Assembly: GCA_026991055.1 (NCBI GenBank)
Contig: JALXCE010000293.1
Span: 1 to 12,279, forward strand
Direction: 5' to 3'
DNA: 12,279 nucleotides
Source: Caldifarciminota bacterium
GTDB lineage: Bacteria > Hydrothermota > Hydrothermia > B15-G9 > WFZT01
The stretch's first letter is position 1; every line of letters begins with the position of its first letter. Of the stretch, positions 5,838 to 12,279 are shown in pieces. Below the pieces are notes generated by a model. The model saw nothing but the letters and a program-made list of their open reading frames with translations, searched no databases and had not been told where the DNA came from. The position numbers were made by a program, and so were the translations under genes.

Positions 5838-7895
5838 ATGTATGGATTAATATACGCACTGGTATACATAACCATCTGGGGAGTCTTTATCGGGGGTCTT
5901 GATGACCTCTTCTCCGACATACTGTATTTTGTTTTAAGGACCATAAACGGAGAAAAAATAAAGATCAAACTCGAAGACCTCGATAAAGTGGAAGAGAAGC
6001 CAATTGCAATTTTTCTCCCGGCATGGCGTGAGGCTGAAGTTATAGAAGATATGATCAAACACAACGTGAGCTCCATTTCCTACAGCAATTACCATATTTT
6101 TATTGGTGTTTACCCTAACGACTTTGAAACTAAAATGAAGGTGGCCAAAGTTGAAAGAATTTATCCCAATGTTCACATGGCACTGGTACCACACGATGGA
6201 CCGACAAATAAGGCAGATAATCTAAACTGGATCTACCAGAATATGCTCAAATATGAGCAAGATACCGGGAAAAAGTTTGATGTAGTCCTTATGCACGATG
6301 CAGAAGACATTATTCATCCTTTATCGCTAAAACTCGTCAACTATCTTGCCGATGAGTATGACATGATTCAGATTCCTGTTTTCTCTCTCGAGGTACCTTT
6401 CAGGAACTTCACTGCTGGCACCTACATGGATGAATTTGCAGAGCACCATTTAAAAGAAATTTACGTAAGGTATGTTCTTGGTGGATTTGTTCCATCGGCT
6501 GGTGTGGGAACAGCTTTTTCACGTAGGATTCTCGAAAGGCTTGCGAAGGAGAAAAATAACATGCTCTTCGATACCGATTCCCTTACCGAAGATTATGTAG
6601 TGGGCAAACATATCAAAGATATTGGCGGAAAACAGGTCCTACTCAAACGGGTGATCCGGGTGAAACGACACTCAAAATGGCTTAAAATGCTACCCGGATT
6701 TTTGCGTAAACATTTTGAGTACAAAAATGATTTTATTGCAACAAGAGAATATTTCCCGTTTAAGTTTTCGGCAGCTATCAGGCAAAAGACAAGGTGGATG
6801 TTAGGGATAATCTTTCAGGGAACTGAGAAAATCAAATGGCGTGGCAGAGCAATTGACAAATTTTACCTTTATAAAGACCGTAAAGGTGTATGGTCATCTA
6901 TAATCAGTTTTTTAACCAATGTCTTGTTTATCGCTGGATGGACTTATGTTCTACTTGGGAAACTACTTCATACAGGTTGGAATCTATCGAGATTCATTCC
7001 CGGCGAAGGTATCATCTGGTGGGTCATATTTTTCAACACTGTAATGTTATTTGAGCGTCTACTTATGAAAGTTTATGCAGTAACCACGATTTACGGACCC
7101 ATGCAGGGCTTGTATAGCATTCTGCGGGTGCCCTGGCTCAACCTCATAAATTTTCTCGCTGTTTACAACGCCCTCGCCCGATATATTTCTTACAAGCTCT
7201 TTAATAAACCTCTCACCTGGGCAAAGACAACCCATTCATTTCCAAAAACTGAACAGCTCACTGCATATCAAAAGCGTCTCGGTGAGTTATTAATTGAGCA
7301 AAAGGTCATTACAAAGGAGCATCTTGAGCATGCTCTTAATATTCAGAAAAAGTCGAAGAGAAAGCTTGGAGAAATCCTTGTTGAGATGGGCCTCCTGTCC
7401 GAGGACCAGATTTCAAAATTTCTTGCAGTCCAGCAGGGACTTGAGTTTGTTGAGAAACTGCCAAAAGATATTCCGCAACACTTGATCGAAAAATTGGGTG
7501 GTGAGTATATCGCCAAACATCACCTTCTACCCTTGAGAGAGACTGAGAATTTTATAGAAGTAGGATTCGTCGATCCCCCATCAGATGAGTTTATAAAGGA
7601 GGTGTCAGAGAAACTGGGTAAAGTTGTTGTTCCAACAATTATTCCAAACTCTGAGTTCAAGTATTTCGTCGAGTCGTTTGCAGAGCCCAGTCTCGTTGTA
7701 CTTACAAAGAAACTTAAAGACTATGGCATTGGGATAGAGGAATCCGAAAAGAATAATGGATTCTGGGAGGAGATAGAAAACCTCAGCTTTGACGACCTTA
7801 GTTCCTGCTCTTTAAGAGATATGATGGACGAAGTATTTCCATCATCTCGTTCTGTTAAAAAGGGCAGGAAAAAACTCACAAGGAGGACCACCTGA
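5838..7895 (+). CDS. NfrB-like GT2 polysaccharide synthase with C-terminal MshEN domain
   Basis: Inner-membrane processive glycosyltransferase, predicted to polymerise and export an exopolysaccharide. Residues 1-35 hold an N-terminal membrane segment. Residues 54-330 are a GT2 catalytic domain with FLPAWREAE (59-67), NKADNLN (124-130), the metal-binding-like HDAED (153-157), the TED motif (250-252) and QKTRW (316-320), the QxxRW motif of processive synthases. Hydrophobic segments at about 353-378, 391-407 and 418-450 follow. Residues 480-532 match the MshEN c-di-GMP-binding signature: two 24-residue repeats, R480-Q503 and K509-Q532, split by exactly five residues. A domain continuation and a basic tail end at 685. 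This order (GT2, membrane helices, MshEN) is that of E. coli NfrB, a c-di-GMP-dependent synthase. There is no clear ribosome site; the start lies 4 bases after the Rieske stop, suggesting coupled translation. The sugar is not deducible; N-acetylhexosamine is a guess from the deacetylase neighbour. Confidence 0.92.
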   Translation: MYGLIYALVYITIWGVFIGGLDDLFSDILYFVLRTINGEKIKIKLEDLDKVEEKPIAIFLPAWREAEVIEDMIKHNVSSISYSNYHIFIGVYPNDFETKMKVAKVERIYPNVHMALVPHDGPTNKADNLNWIYQNMLKYEQDTGKKFDVVLMHDAEDIIHPLSLKLVNYLADEYDMIQIPVFSLEVPFRNFTAGTYMDEFAEHHLKEIYVRYVLGGFVPSAGVGTAFSRRILERLAKEKNNMLFDTDSLTEDYVVGKHIKDIGGKQVLLKRVIRVKRHSKWLKMLPGFLRKHFEYKNDFIATREYFPFKFSAAIRQKTRWMLGIIFQGTEKIKWRGRAIDKFYLYKDRKGVWSSIISFLTNVLFIAGWTYVLLGKLLHTGWNLSRFIPGEGIIWWVIFFNTVMLFERLLMKVYAVTTIYGPMQGLYSILRVPWLNLINFLAVYNALARYISYKLFNKPLTWAKTTHSFPKTEQLTAYQKRLGELLIEQKVITKEHLEHALNIQKKSKRKLGEILVEMGLLSEDQISKFLAVQQGLEFVEKLPKDIPQHLIEKLGGEYIAKHHLLPLRETENFIEVGFVDPPSDEFIKEVSEKLGKVVVPTIIPNSEFKYFVESFAEPSLVVLTKKLKDYGIGIEESEKNNGFWEEIENLSFDDLSSCSLRDMMDEVFPSSRSVKKGRKKLTRRTT
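7880..7886 (+). promoter_or_regulatory. Strong ribosome binding site (AAGGAGG) pointing to a CTG start
   Basis: AAGGAGG lies five bases ahead of CTG at 7892, a good spacing. No ATG, GTG or TTG exists in that frame between the in-frame stop TAA (7856-7858) and GTG 7937, which is 50 bases away. The site therefore marks CTG 7892 as the start. Confidence 0.8.
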
Positions 7896-10048
7896 GACCC
7901 AGGACGTTTTTTCTACTTTTAATATTTTCTTCAGGCGTGGTGCATGCACAGTTCGCATGGCGGGATTTTGTTTTGTACAAAGAGGGTAATGGACCTCTTA
8001 TCACACTGAATTTGCCAGATGATTACGAAAAGCGAGTATTCCGGTTAAACTACCCTTCAGAATCCTTTAGCAAAGCGTATTTAGTCCTCGAATATAGTGT
8101 ATTAAATTGCGAAGTACCTCTTAAAATGGGACTTGCTGTCAACGGTGATTTTCTTGGTTACTTCAGTCTCAATCCCAACGGAGGCAAACTCAGTATTCCT
8201 ATACCAACCTATCTGCTTAAGAGTCTAACAATTATCGAATTATCTGTTTCTCTGAAAACGCTTGAAACTAACTGTCTGGGTTACATTGACATTACCAATA
8301 TGTATATCAGGGGTCTGATAAACTACCTTGCCACCCCTTACATCATCAGCCAATATCCTGAACTTATTTTGAGTAAAGAATATAATCCAGACGGGATTAT
8401 TTACTTCCAGCTACCAGCAAGATTCAGTCCTGTTTCATCAATTGGCCTATCCTACATTATAGAAGACCTTGGCTCCCGGAAAAGTGAAAATTTTCCAGTT
8501 ATCGACATTGTAAGCGATGTGAGAAGCGTTAGAAAAGGAATAGCCGTGATAGTCGGGACACCAGATGAACAGTACTTTGACCCGGCTTTAAGGGAAGTTA
8601 TCAGGCTTTCTTCACGCCTAATTTTGAAACGAGGCAGAGCGGGGTACTACTGGGCTCGAAGTAATGGGACAAAGATTCCTGACAATGTAGGGATAATCAT
8701 AACCTCAAACAACTCTAATGGATACCCTGTGTTGATAGTTTCAGGGAATTCAGACAACGCGGTTCTAAATGCAGCCATCGCGTTGATTCAGGAAGGGAAA
8801 AACTTTGTTACAAACTTTGAGCTTATAGAACCCGGATTTATAAAATTCAACCGGCAACCCATCATCCTTGGCCCAGATCCCGAATACTTTTTTATTTCAG
8901 ACATTTACAAAGGCTCCACAAAATTCTACGGTGGTAAGAACACCTTTTACCTGCCTCTACGCTTTCTGCCTGGCATGAATTTTCTCCCCTATTCTCAAAT
9001 CATGAGGCTTCACTTGAAAGCATCGGAATTTGTCAATCTAAGTAAAAGTAGATTGAAAATCACCATTGATGGCGAGTTACTCTTTGATGAAAGCTATATT
9101 GGCCCCTGTTCAGACTCCGGGAAAGAAGTGGTTATTCCATGGCAAAGCCTGAAACCTGAGAACATAATCAAGTTCGAGTTCAAAACTGTTCCACGAGTGC
9201 CCCTCGAAGATTCTTCTCTTTTGTGGGTGGAAATCCTGCCCAGGACCAATTTTAAAATGACCCGCAAATGGGTTATTGAAATGCCTAACCTCGCCTATCT
9301 GAAACATTATGCCTTCCCTTTTGGCTATTCACCGTATAAAAGAAAAACTTACGTGGTCCTTAGTCAGTTTACTGCTGACAACTTTAAGGTCTATCTGGAA
9401 TTTTTAAGATTTGTGGGATCAAAACAGGTTTTTCCTGAAGTTCCTCTTCTAACAAGAGAGACACTAAAAGGAATAAAACAGCTTTCACAAAATGCTGTTA
9501 TGATTGGGGATTTCCGCCCTGTTAAAGCCCCACAACCATACATCTTTGAGGACATAGGTAAGGAAAAGAATGCCTATTTATACCTCTCTTACAGTATCCC
9601 AGAAGATGCACGAGTATTTGTTAAACTTTTTAGAATTCCAGAAAAGTTAAATGCGGCGTATGGGAATCTTGCTATTCTAAATGAACTTGGAGACATAAAA
9701 AATTGTAAGCTAACCAGAAGGATAAACTACTGGGGGGCCCCAAAGGCCAAGTTCGACATGAGGTATTTCTTTCTGCAAAACTACTACAGACTGCTCATAA
9801 TCATTCCACTTGTCTTGATTGGGATATTTATCGCGCTTACCCTCCTGAGATATATCGTTCTCGCCTCGAAAAAAATTTTAAGAGCGAGGAGGCAAAAACC
9901 CTCAGCAAAGCGCCGGCAAGTGTCAAAGCCAGAGCCCGAGGGATCCCCAGAGTCAAAGTTACCTACCCCTCAGCCCGAGGTGGAAGAAAAAACTATGGAT
10001 ATAAAATCAGCTCCAAAGAAGAAAACCCTCAAGAGGATCAAAAAATGA
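7892..10048 (+). CDS. BcsB-like periplasmic subunit of polysaccharide synthase (CTG start)
   Basis: Predicted periplasmic partner of the upstream synthase, resembling the cellulose synthase subunit BcsB. From CTG 7892 the 718-residue product begins MRPRTFFLLLIFSSGVVHA, a complete signal peptide cleaved before Gln20; the GTG at 7937 would cut this off. Next come a jelly-roll-like region (about 45-140), an alpha/beta region (about 200-302) ending in YPVLIVSGNSDNAVLNAAIA, which matches the BcsB pattern before an alanine-rich helix, a second jelly-roll-like region (340-450) and a second alpha/beta region (485-600). A single membrane helix (633-657, LLIIIPLVLIGIFIALTLLRY) is followed by a basic, proline-rich cytoplasmic tail of about 60 residues. 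This is the BcsB plan of alternating carbohydrate-binding and flavodoxin-like domains plus a C-terminal anchor. The start overlaps the synthase stop as CTGA; the end overlaps the next start as ATGA. Assignment is by domain order and local patterns, since overall similarity is low. Confidence 0.8.
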   Translation: MRPRTFFLLLIFSSGVVHAQFAWRDFVLYKEGNGPLITLNLPDDYEKRVFRLNYPSESFSKAYLVLEYSVLNCEVPLKMGLAVNGDFLGYFSLNPNGGKLSIPIPTYLLKSLTIIELSVSLKTLETNCLGYIDITNMYIRGLINYLATPYIISQYPELILSKEYNPDGIIYFQLPARFSPVSSIGLSYIIEDLGSRKSENFPVIDIVSDVRSVRKGIAVIVGTPDEQYFDPALREVIRLSSRLILKRGRAGYYWARSNGTKIPDNVGIIITSNNSNGYPVLIVSGNSDNAVLNAAIALIQEGKNFVTNFELIEPGFIKFNRQPIILGPDPEYFFISDIYKGSTKFYGGKNTFYLPLRFLPGMNFLPYSQIMRLHLKASEFVNLSKSRLKITIDGELLFDESYIGPCSDSGKEVVIPWQSLKPENIIKFEFKTVPRVPLEDSSLLWVEILPRTNFKMTRKWVIEMPNLAYLKHYAFPFGYSPYKRKTYVVLSQFTADNFKVYLEFLRFVGSKQVFPEVPLLTRETLKGIKQLSQNAVMIGDFRPVKAPQPYIFEDIGKEKNAYLYLSYSIPEDARVFVKLFRIPEKLNAAYGNLAILNELGDIKNCKLTRRINYWGAPKAKFDMRYFFLQNYYRLLIIIPLVLIGIFIALTLLRYIVLASKKILRARRQKPSAKRRQVSKPEPEGSPESKLPTPQPEVEEKTMDIKSAPKKKTLKRIKK

Positions 10049-11232
10049 TCACACTCGTTATGCTCTTAATACTTTCTCAAACCCCACAGTCATTGAAGGA
10101 GGTTCCGCCGCCACAGTACTATAAAAACGTTCATCTAAGGCGTCCCCCTGTGAGGATTTACAAAAAACTTTTCAAAGCTGCCACAAATCCTGATTCAGTG
10201 AGTATCTATGGAGATTCGGCCTACTACTATTGGAACAAGAAGAACTATAAAAAAGCGAAATACTTCTTCGAAAAGCTGATGAAATTTAAGCCTGCAGCTG
10301 CCTATTACTACACGGATTATGGCTACTTTCTACTCGAGATCGGTAAAACCGGTAAGGCCATAAAGATGTTTAAAAAAGTGCTGAAAAAATTCCCCTACAA
10401 TGAGGACCTTCTGCTAACCCTTTTCGACCTCTACGAGGACAATGTTAAGGAGAAACGCAAAATAGCGGAAAGGGTGCTAAAGGTGACCTTGAATGATAGC
10501 ATTCGCCAGGTGATGACCCATTACCTTGAAACCACCCACTACACACCATTTACATACAGTTTTTATTGGGGCACATACTACACCGCACGTGAAAATTTCG
10601 TCGACTCAGATACAAGGCTCAACATTTATCTGGGTAATCTCTGGGGCATAAAGCCTCTTGTGGGTGTACGGTTTTTATATGACTCGAGGTCTGGAAGAAC
10701 AAATATTTACGAAGATGACCATATTTTTACCTACCTGGGGCTTGCCTGGAGCTGGCACTATCTTATATCTGTATTCGCCTATTACGGTTACTACAAGAGG
10801 GTAAAAATATGGAAGCCCGTGATGGAAGGAACGAATTACCAGCTTCTGGCTTTCCTGAGCAAAGATTGGATTCACTCTATGGGCAAATTAGGAAGCCTTA
10901 TTTTCTCCCTCTATTCAGAGATAAACTATGAAAAACGTGTGGATAACAACGTCACTCTCGACATAGAGACAAATACTGGTTATCAGAAAAAATTTGGAAA
11001 ATTCACCCTCGAGCCTTCAATTTACTTTAAGTTCTTAAGAGACAGAAGAAAATTATACTACAACAACCTCTCCGAAATCGGTCCTGAAATTGATTTAACA
11101 TATGTTTACTGGCTGGTATTCTTTACAAAACTCGTCAGGGGCTACTATGCGGGTATTGAATCAGGCGAACCAAATCCATACAATTCCAATTCCTACTGGG
11201 ACTTTAGAATTGGGTTTTATATAGCGAGGTGA
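10045..11232 (+). CDS. TPR plus beta-barrel outer-membrane exporter (NfrA/PgaA/BcsC-like role)
   Basis: Predicted outer-membrane channel for the exopolysaccharide. The hydrophobic start MITLVMLLILSQT is a short export signal with no basic residue. Residues 51-150 are helical TPR-type repeats (AYYYWNKKNYKKAKYFFEKL, then YGYFLLEIGKTGKAIKMFKK, then a less regular third). From about 168 to 395 alternating aromatic and polar residues suggest a beta-barrel of roughly a dozen strands (for example TYSFYWGTYYTAREN, LEPSIYFKFLR, WDFRIGFYIAR). Known exporters such as PgaA, BcsC and NfrA share this order but carry far longer TPR superhelices, so this is a minimal version. The start ATG overlaps the preceding stop (ATGA) with GAGGA at 10033-10037 ahead. 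The barrel is inferred from strand pattern; an exact homologue was not recognised. Confidence 0.78.
   Translation: MITLVMLLILSQTPQSLKEVPPPQYYKNVHLRRPPVRIYKKLFKAATNPDSVSIYGDSAYYYWNKKNYKKAKYFFEKLMKFKPAAAYYYTDYGYFLLEIGKTGKAIKMFKKVLKKFPYNEDLLLTLFDLYEDNVKEKRKIAERVLKVTLNDSIRQVMTHYLETTHYTPFTYSFYWGTYYTARENFVDSDTRLNIYLGNLWGIKPLVGVRFLYDSRSGRTNIYEDDHIFTYLGLAWSWHYLISVFAYYGYYKRVKIWKPVMEGTNYQLLAFLSKDWIHSMGKLGSLIFSLYSEINYEKRVDNNVTLDIETNTGYQKKFGKFTLEPSIYFKFLRDRRKLYYNNLSEIGPEIDLTYVYWLVFFTKLVRGYYAGIESGEPNPYNSNSYWDFRIGFYIAR
11225..11232 (+). promoter_or_regulatory. Ribosome binding site overlapping the upstream stop codon
   Basis: GCGAGGTGA-type sequence: GAGGTGA at 11226-11232 includes the TGA stop of the TPR-barrel gene and lies four bases ahead of ATG 11237. 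It fixes that start and suggests coupled translation. Confidence 0.7.
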
Positions 11233-11236
11233 TAAA

Positions 11237-12279
11237 ATGTTTAAACTTTTGTTTATTCTTTTTAGCGTAATCAAACCATCACAGATTAAGGGAAATGCAC
11301 TAATTCTCTTCGATCCGATAGCATCCCCCAAGTCACAGTACTCCTACTATGTGCTCGATCTGTATGAGCTGGAGAATCTACTTGGCCACTTTAAATTCAT
11401 ATACTATCATGAGCCTACAAATGAGTACACGAAGGGTGATATCTTTAATTATGATGCTGTCTTTTACATGGGAGAGGTGGATAACTCCTACATAAACCCG
11501 GATTTGTTAAAGGATCTGCTTAAATATAAAAAACCTGTGGTGTGGTTTAAAAAGAACATAAACAACTTCTCCTTTGAAGTTGGGGCCAATATGCGGGATC
11601 AATTCGGTTTCGTAATGGATTCCCTGTCCATCGGTTACTTTGTCAATGGTAAAGCCGGCTTCTACAGAAATGTCACATACAAAGGTATAACTTTCCAGAA
11701 GTGGTTTAAGGTTTACCCGGGGAAGAAAGAGCCAGAGTGGGACCCTGAAGTAGCTGTCACCCATATTCTCGACTCTTCAAAAGCAAAGGTTATTGCAACT
11801 ATAAAATGGTGGGGATATGGAAAGCCCAGCAGGGACGAGATACCTTACATCATACGGGTAAACAACTTCTGGTACGTTGCAGGTGATCCTATGTCTTTTA
11901 TTGCAACTTATACTCCATACACCATTTTTTGCGATTTACTCCACGATATGCTCAATCAACAACATTCTTATCCACCCAGGGCCCTTGTGAGACTCGAAGA
12001 CATTGCTCCTACCCTTAAACCTTCGAAGTTAAGAAAAGTCGTTAAGTACCTGTATTCTCATAATATCCCCTTTGCCATGGCAGTAATCCCCATTTATAAA
12101 AATCCCTATAACGACAAGGTTGTTTATCTCCATGAGGCTAAAGGCCTTGTAGAAGCCTTAAAATATGCTGTAAACCACGGGGGATATATTTTTATGCATG
12201 GTACGTCGCATCAGCAGGATATAACAACCTGGCAAAAGTACAATATCTCGGCTCTCGCCTACGAGTATTTTGACTTTGA
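11237..12279 (+). CDS. DUF2334 polysaccharide-deacetylase-like protein, 3' end outside window
   Basis: Predicted exported carbohydrate-modifying enzyme of the DUF2334 family, related to NodB-type polysaccharide deacetylases. The first 347 residues are present; the frame is still open at the last base. MFKLLFILFSVIKPSQIKG is a probable signal peptide. Residues 20-235 are an alpha/beta domain of unclear role (ALILFDPIAS, DAVFYMGEVDN, VVWFKKNI, YVAGDPMSFIA). The DUF2334 part begins at ALVRLEDIAPTL (249-260), where Asp255 fits the metal-binding Asp of the first deacetylase motif, continues with IPFAMAVIPIYKNP (277-290), and includes HGTSHQ (321-326), whose two histidines fit the HxxxH second motif. 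The missing C-terminus should hold the remaining catalytic motifs. As last visible gene of an exopolysaccharide operon, it would remove N-acetyl groups from, or possibly hydrolyse, the nascent polymer, in the manner of PgaB. DUF2334 assignment is from memory of the motif pattern. Confidence 0.85.
   Translation, partial: MFKLLFILFSVIKPSQIKGNALILFDPIASPKSQYSYYVLDLYELENLLGHFKFIYYHEPTNEYTKGDIFNYDAVFYMGEVDNSYINPDLLKDLLKYKKPVVWFKKNINNFSFEVGANMRDQFGFVMDSLSIGYFVNGKAGFYRNVTYKGITFQKWFKVYPGKKEPEWDPEVAVTHILDSSKAKVIATIKWWGYGKPSRDEIPYIIRVNNFWYVAGDPMSFIATYTPYTIFCDLLHDMLNQQHSYPPRALVRLEDIAPTLKPSKLRKVVKYLYSHNIPFAMAVIPIYKNPYNDKVVYLHEAKGLVEALKYAVNHGGYIFMHGTSHQQDITTWQKYNISALAYEYFDF

Noticed and set aside
6670..6720. 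10-bp inverted repeat ACTCAAAATG/CATTTTGAGT with a 31-base spacer in the synthase gene
   Set aside because: With a spacer this long an inverted repeat of this size is expected about once by chance in 12 kb.
7937..7939. GTG 7937 as the start of the BcsB-like gene
   Set aside because: It has no ribosome site, and removes the basic n-region and hydrophobic core of an otherwise complete signal peptide.
9033..9056. 8-bp inverted repeat TCAATCTA/TAGATTGA in the BcsB-like gene
   Set aside because: Short arms and an 8-base loop are within chance expectation.
1..12279. CRISPR arrays, tRNA, rRNA, transposases or insertion-sequence ends
   Set aside because: No regularly spaced repeats, RNA gene patterns or transposase-like proteins were seen by reading.

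Overview
The window looks like a chromosomal segment of a Gram-negative (diderm) bacterium. Three genes suggest an outer membrane: two probable beta-barrel proteins, one of which ends in an aromatic residue, and a GT9 glycosyltransferase of the LPS-heptosyltransferase type. Several proteins also carry export signals. AGA/AGG arginine codons and Lys/Glu-rich proteins are common. The large barrel carries VGxGxGxY modules and an NxxxLxxGxDYxIDYxxGxI segment, which remind me of outer-surface proteins from uncultured FCB-type or WOR-3/Stahlbacteria-like lineages. That placement is from memory and weak; the sequence alone does not fix the taxon.

Layout. Positions 1-2539 (+) hold the 3' part of an aldehyde dehydrogenase with an unusual C-terminal tail, overlapped by a GT9 glycosyltransferase. 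Positions 2525-5095 (-) hold a convergent 856-residue predicted outer-membrane beta-barrel protein whose 3' end overlaps the GT9 gene. Positions 5096-5452 are a divergent intergenic region with several inverted repeats and no credible gene. Positions 5453-12279 (+) form a tightly packed five-gene operon that runs off the window: a small membrane-anchored Rieske protein, an NfrB-like GT2 polysaccharide synthase with a C-terminal MshEN (c-di-GMP-binding) domain, a BcsB-like periplasmic protein with one C-terminal membrane helix, a short TPR plus beta-barrel protein, and a DUF2334 polysaccharide-deacetylase-like protein (3' truncated by the window).

The last four genes read as a complete synthase-dependent exopolysaccharide machine. 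The synthase would polymerise and export the glycan across the inner membrane under c-di-GMP control. The BcsB-like subunit would guide it through the periplasm, the DUF2334 protein would modify it (probably deacetylation), and the TPR-barrel would pass it through the outer membrane. The parts come from systems usually seen apart: an Nfr-type synthase, a cellulose-type BcsB, and a Pga/Nfr-type TPR-barrel and deacetylase. This is the best candidate in the window for an undescribed system.

Two further points come straight from the sequence. The BcsB-like gene most probably starts at a CTG codon (7892) that overlaps the synthase stop as CTGA, because only that start gives a signal peptide and a well-placed Shine-Dalgarno. 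There are also perfect long hairpins with 3-base loops: 16 bp inside the GT9 gene, 20 bp inside the barrel gene (both with loop TGC on the + strand) and 14 bp in the intergenic region. They are far too long to be chance and lie in coding frame without disrupting it.
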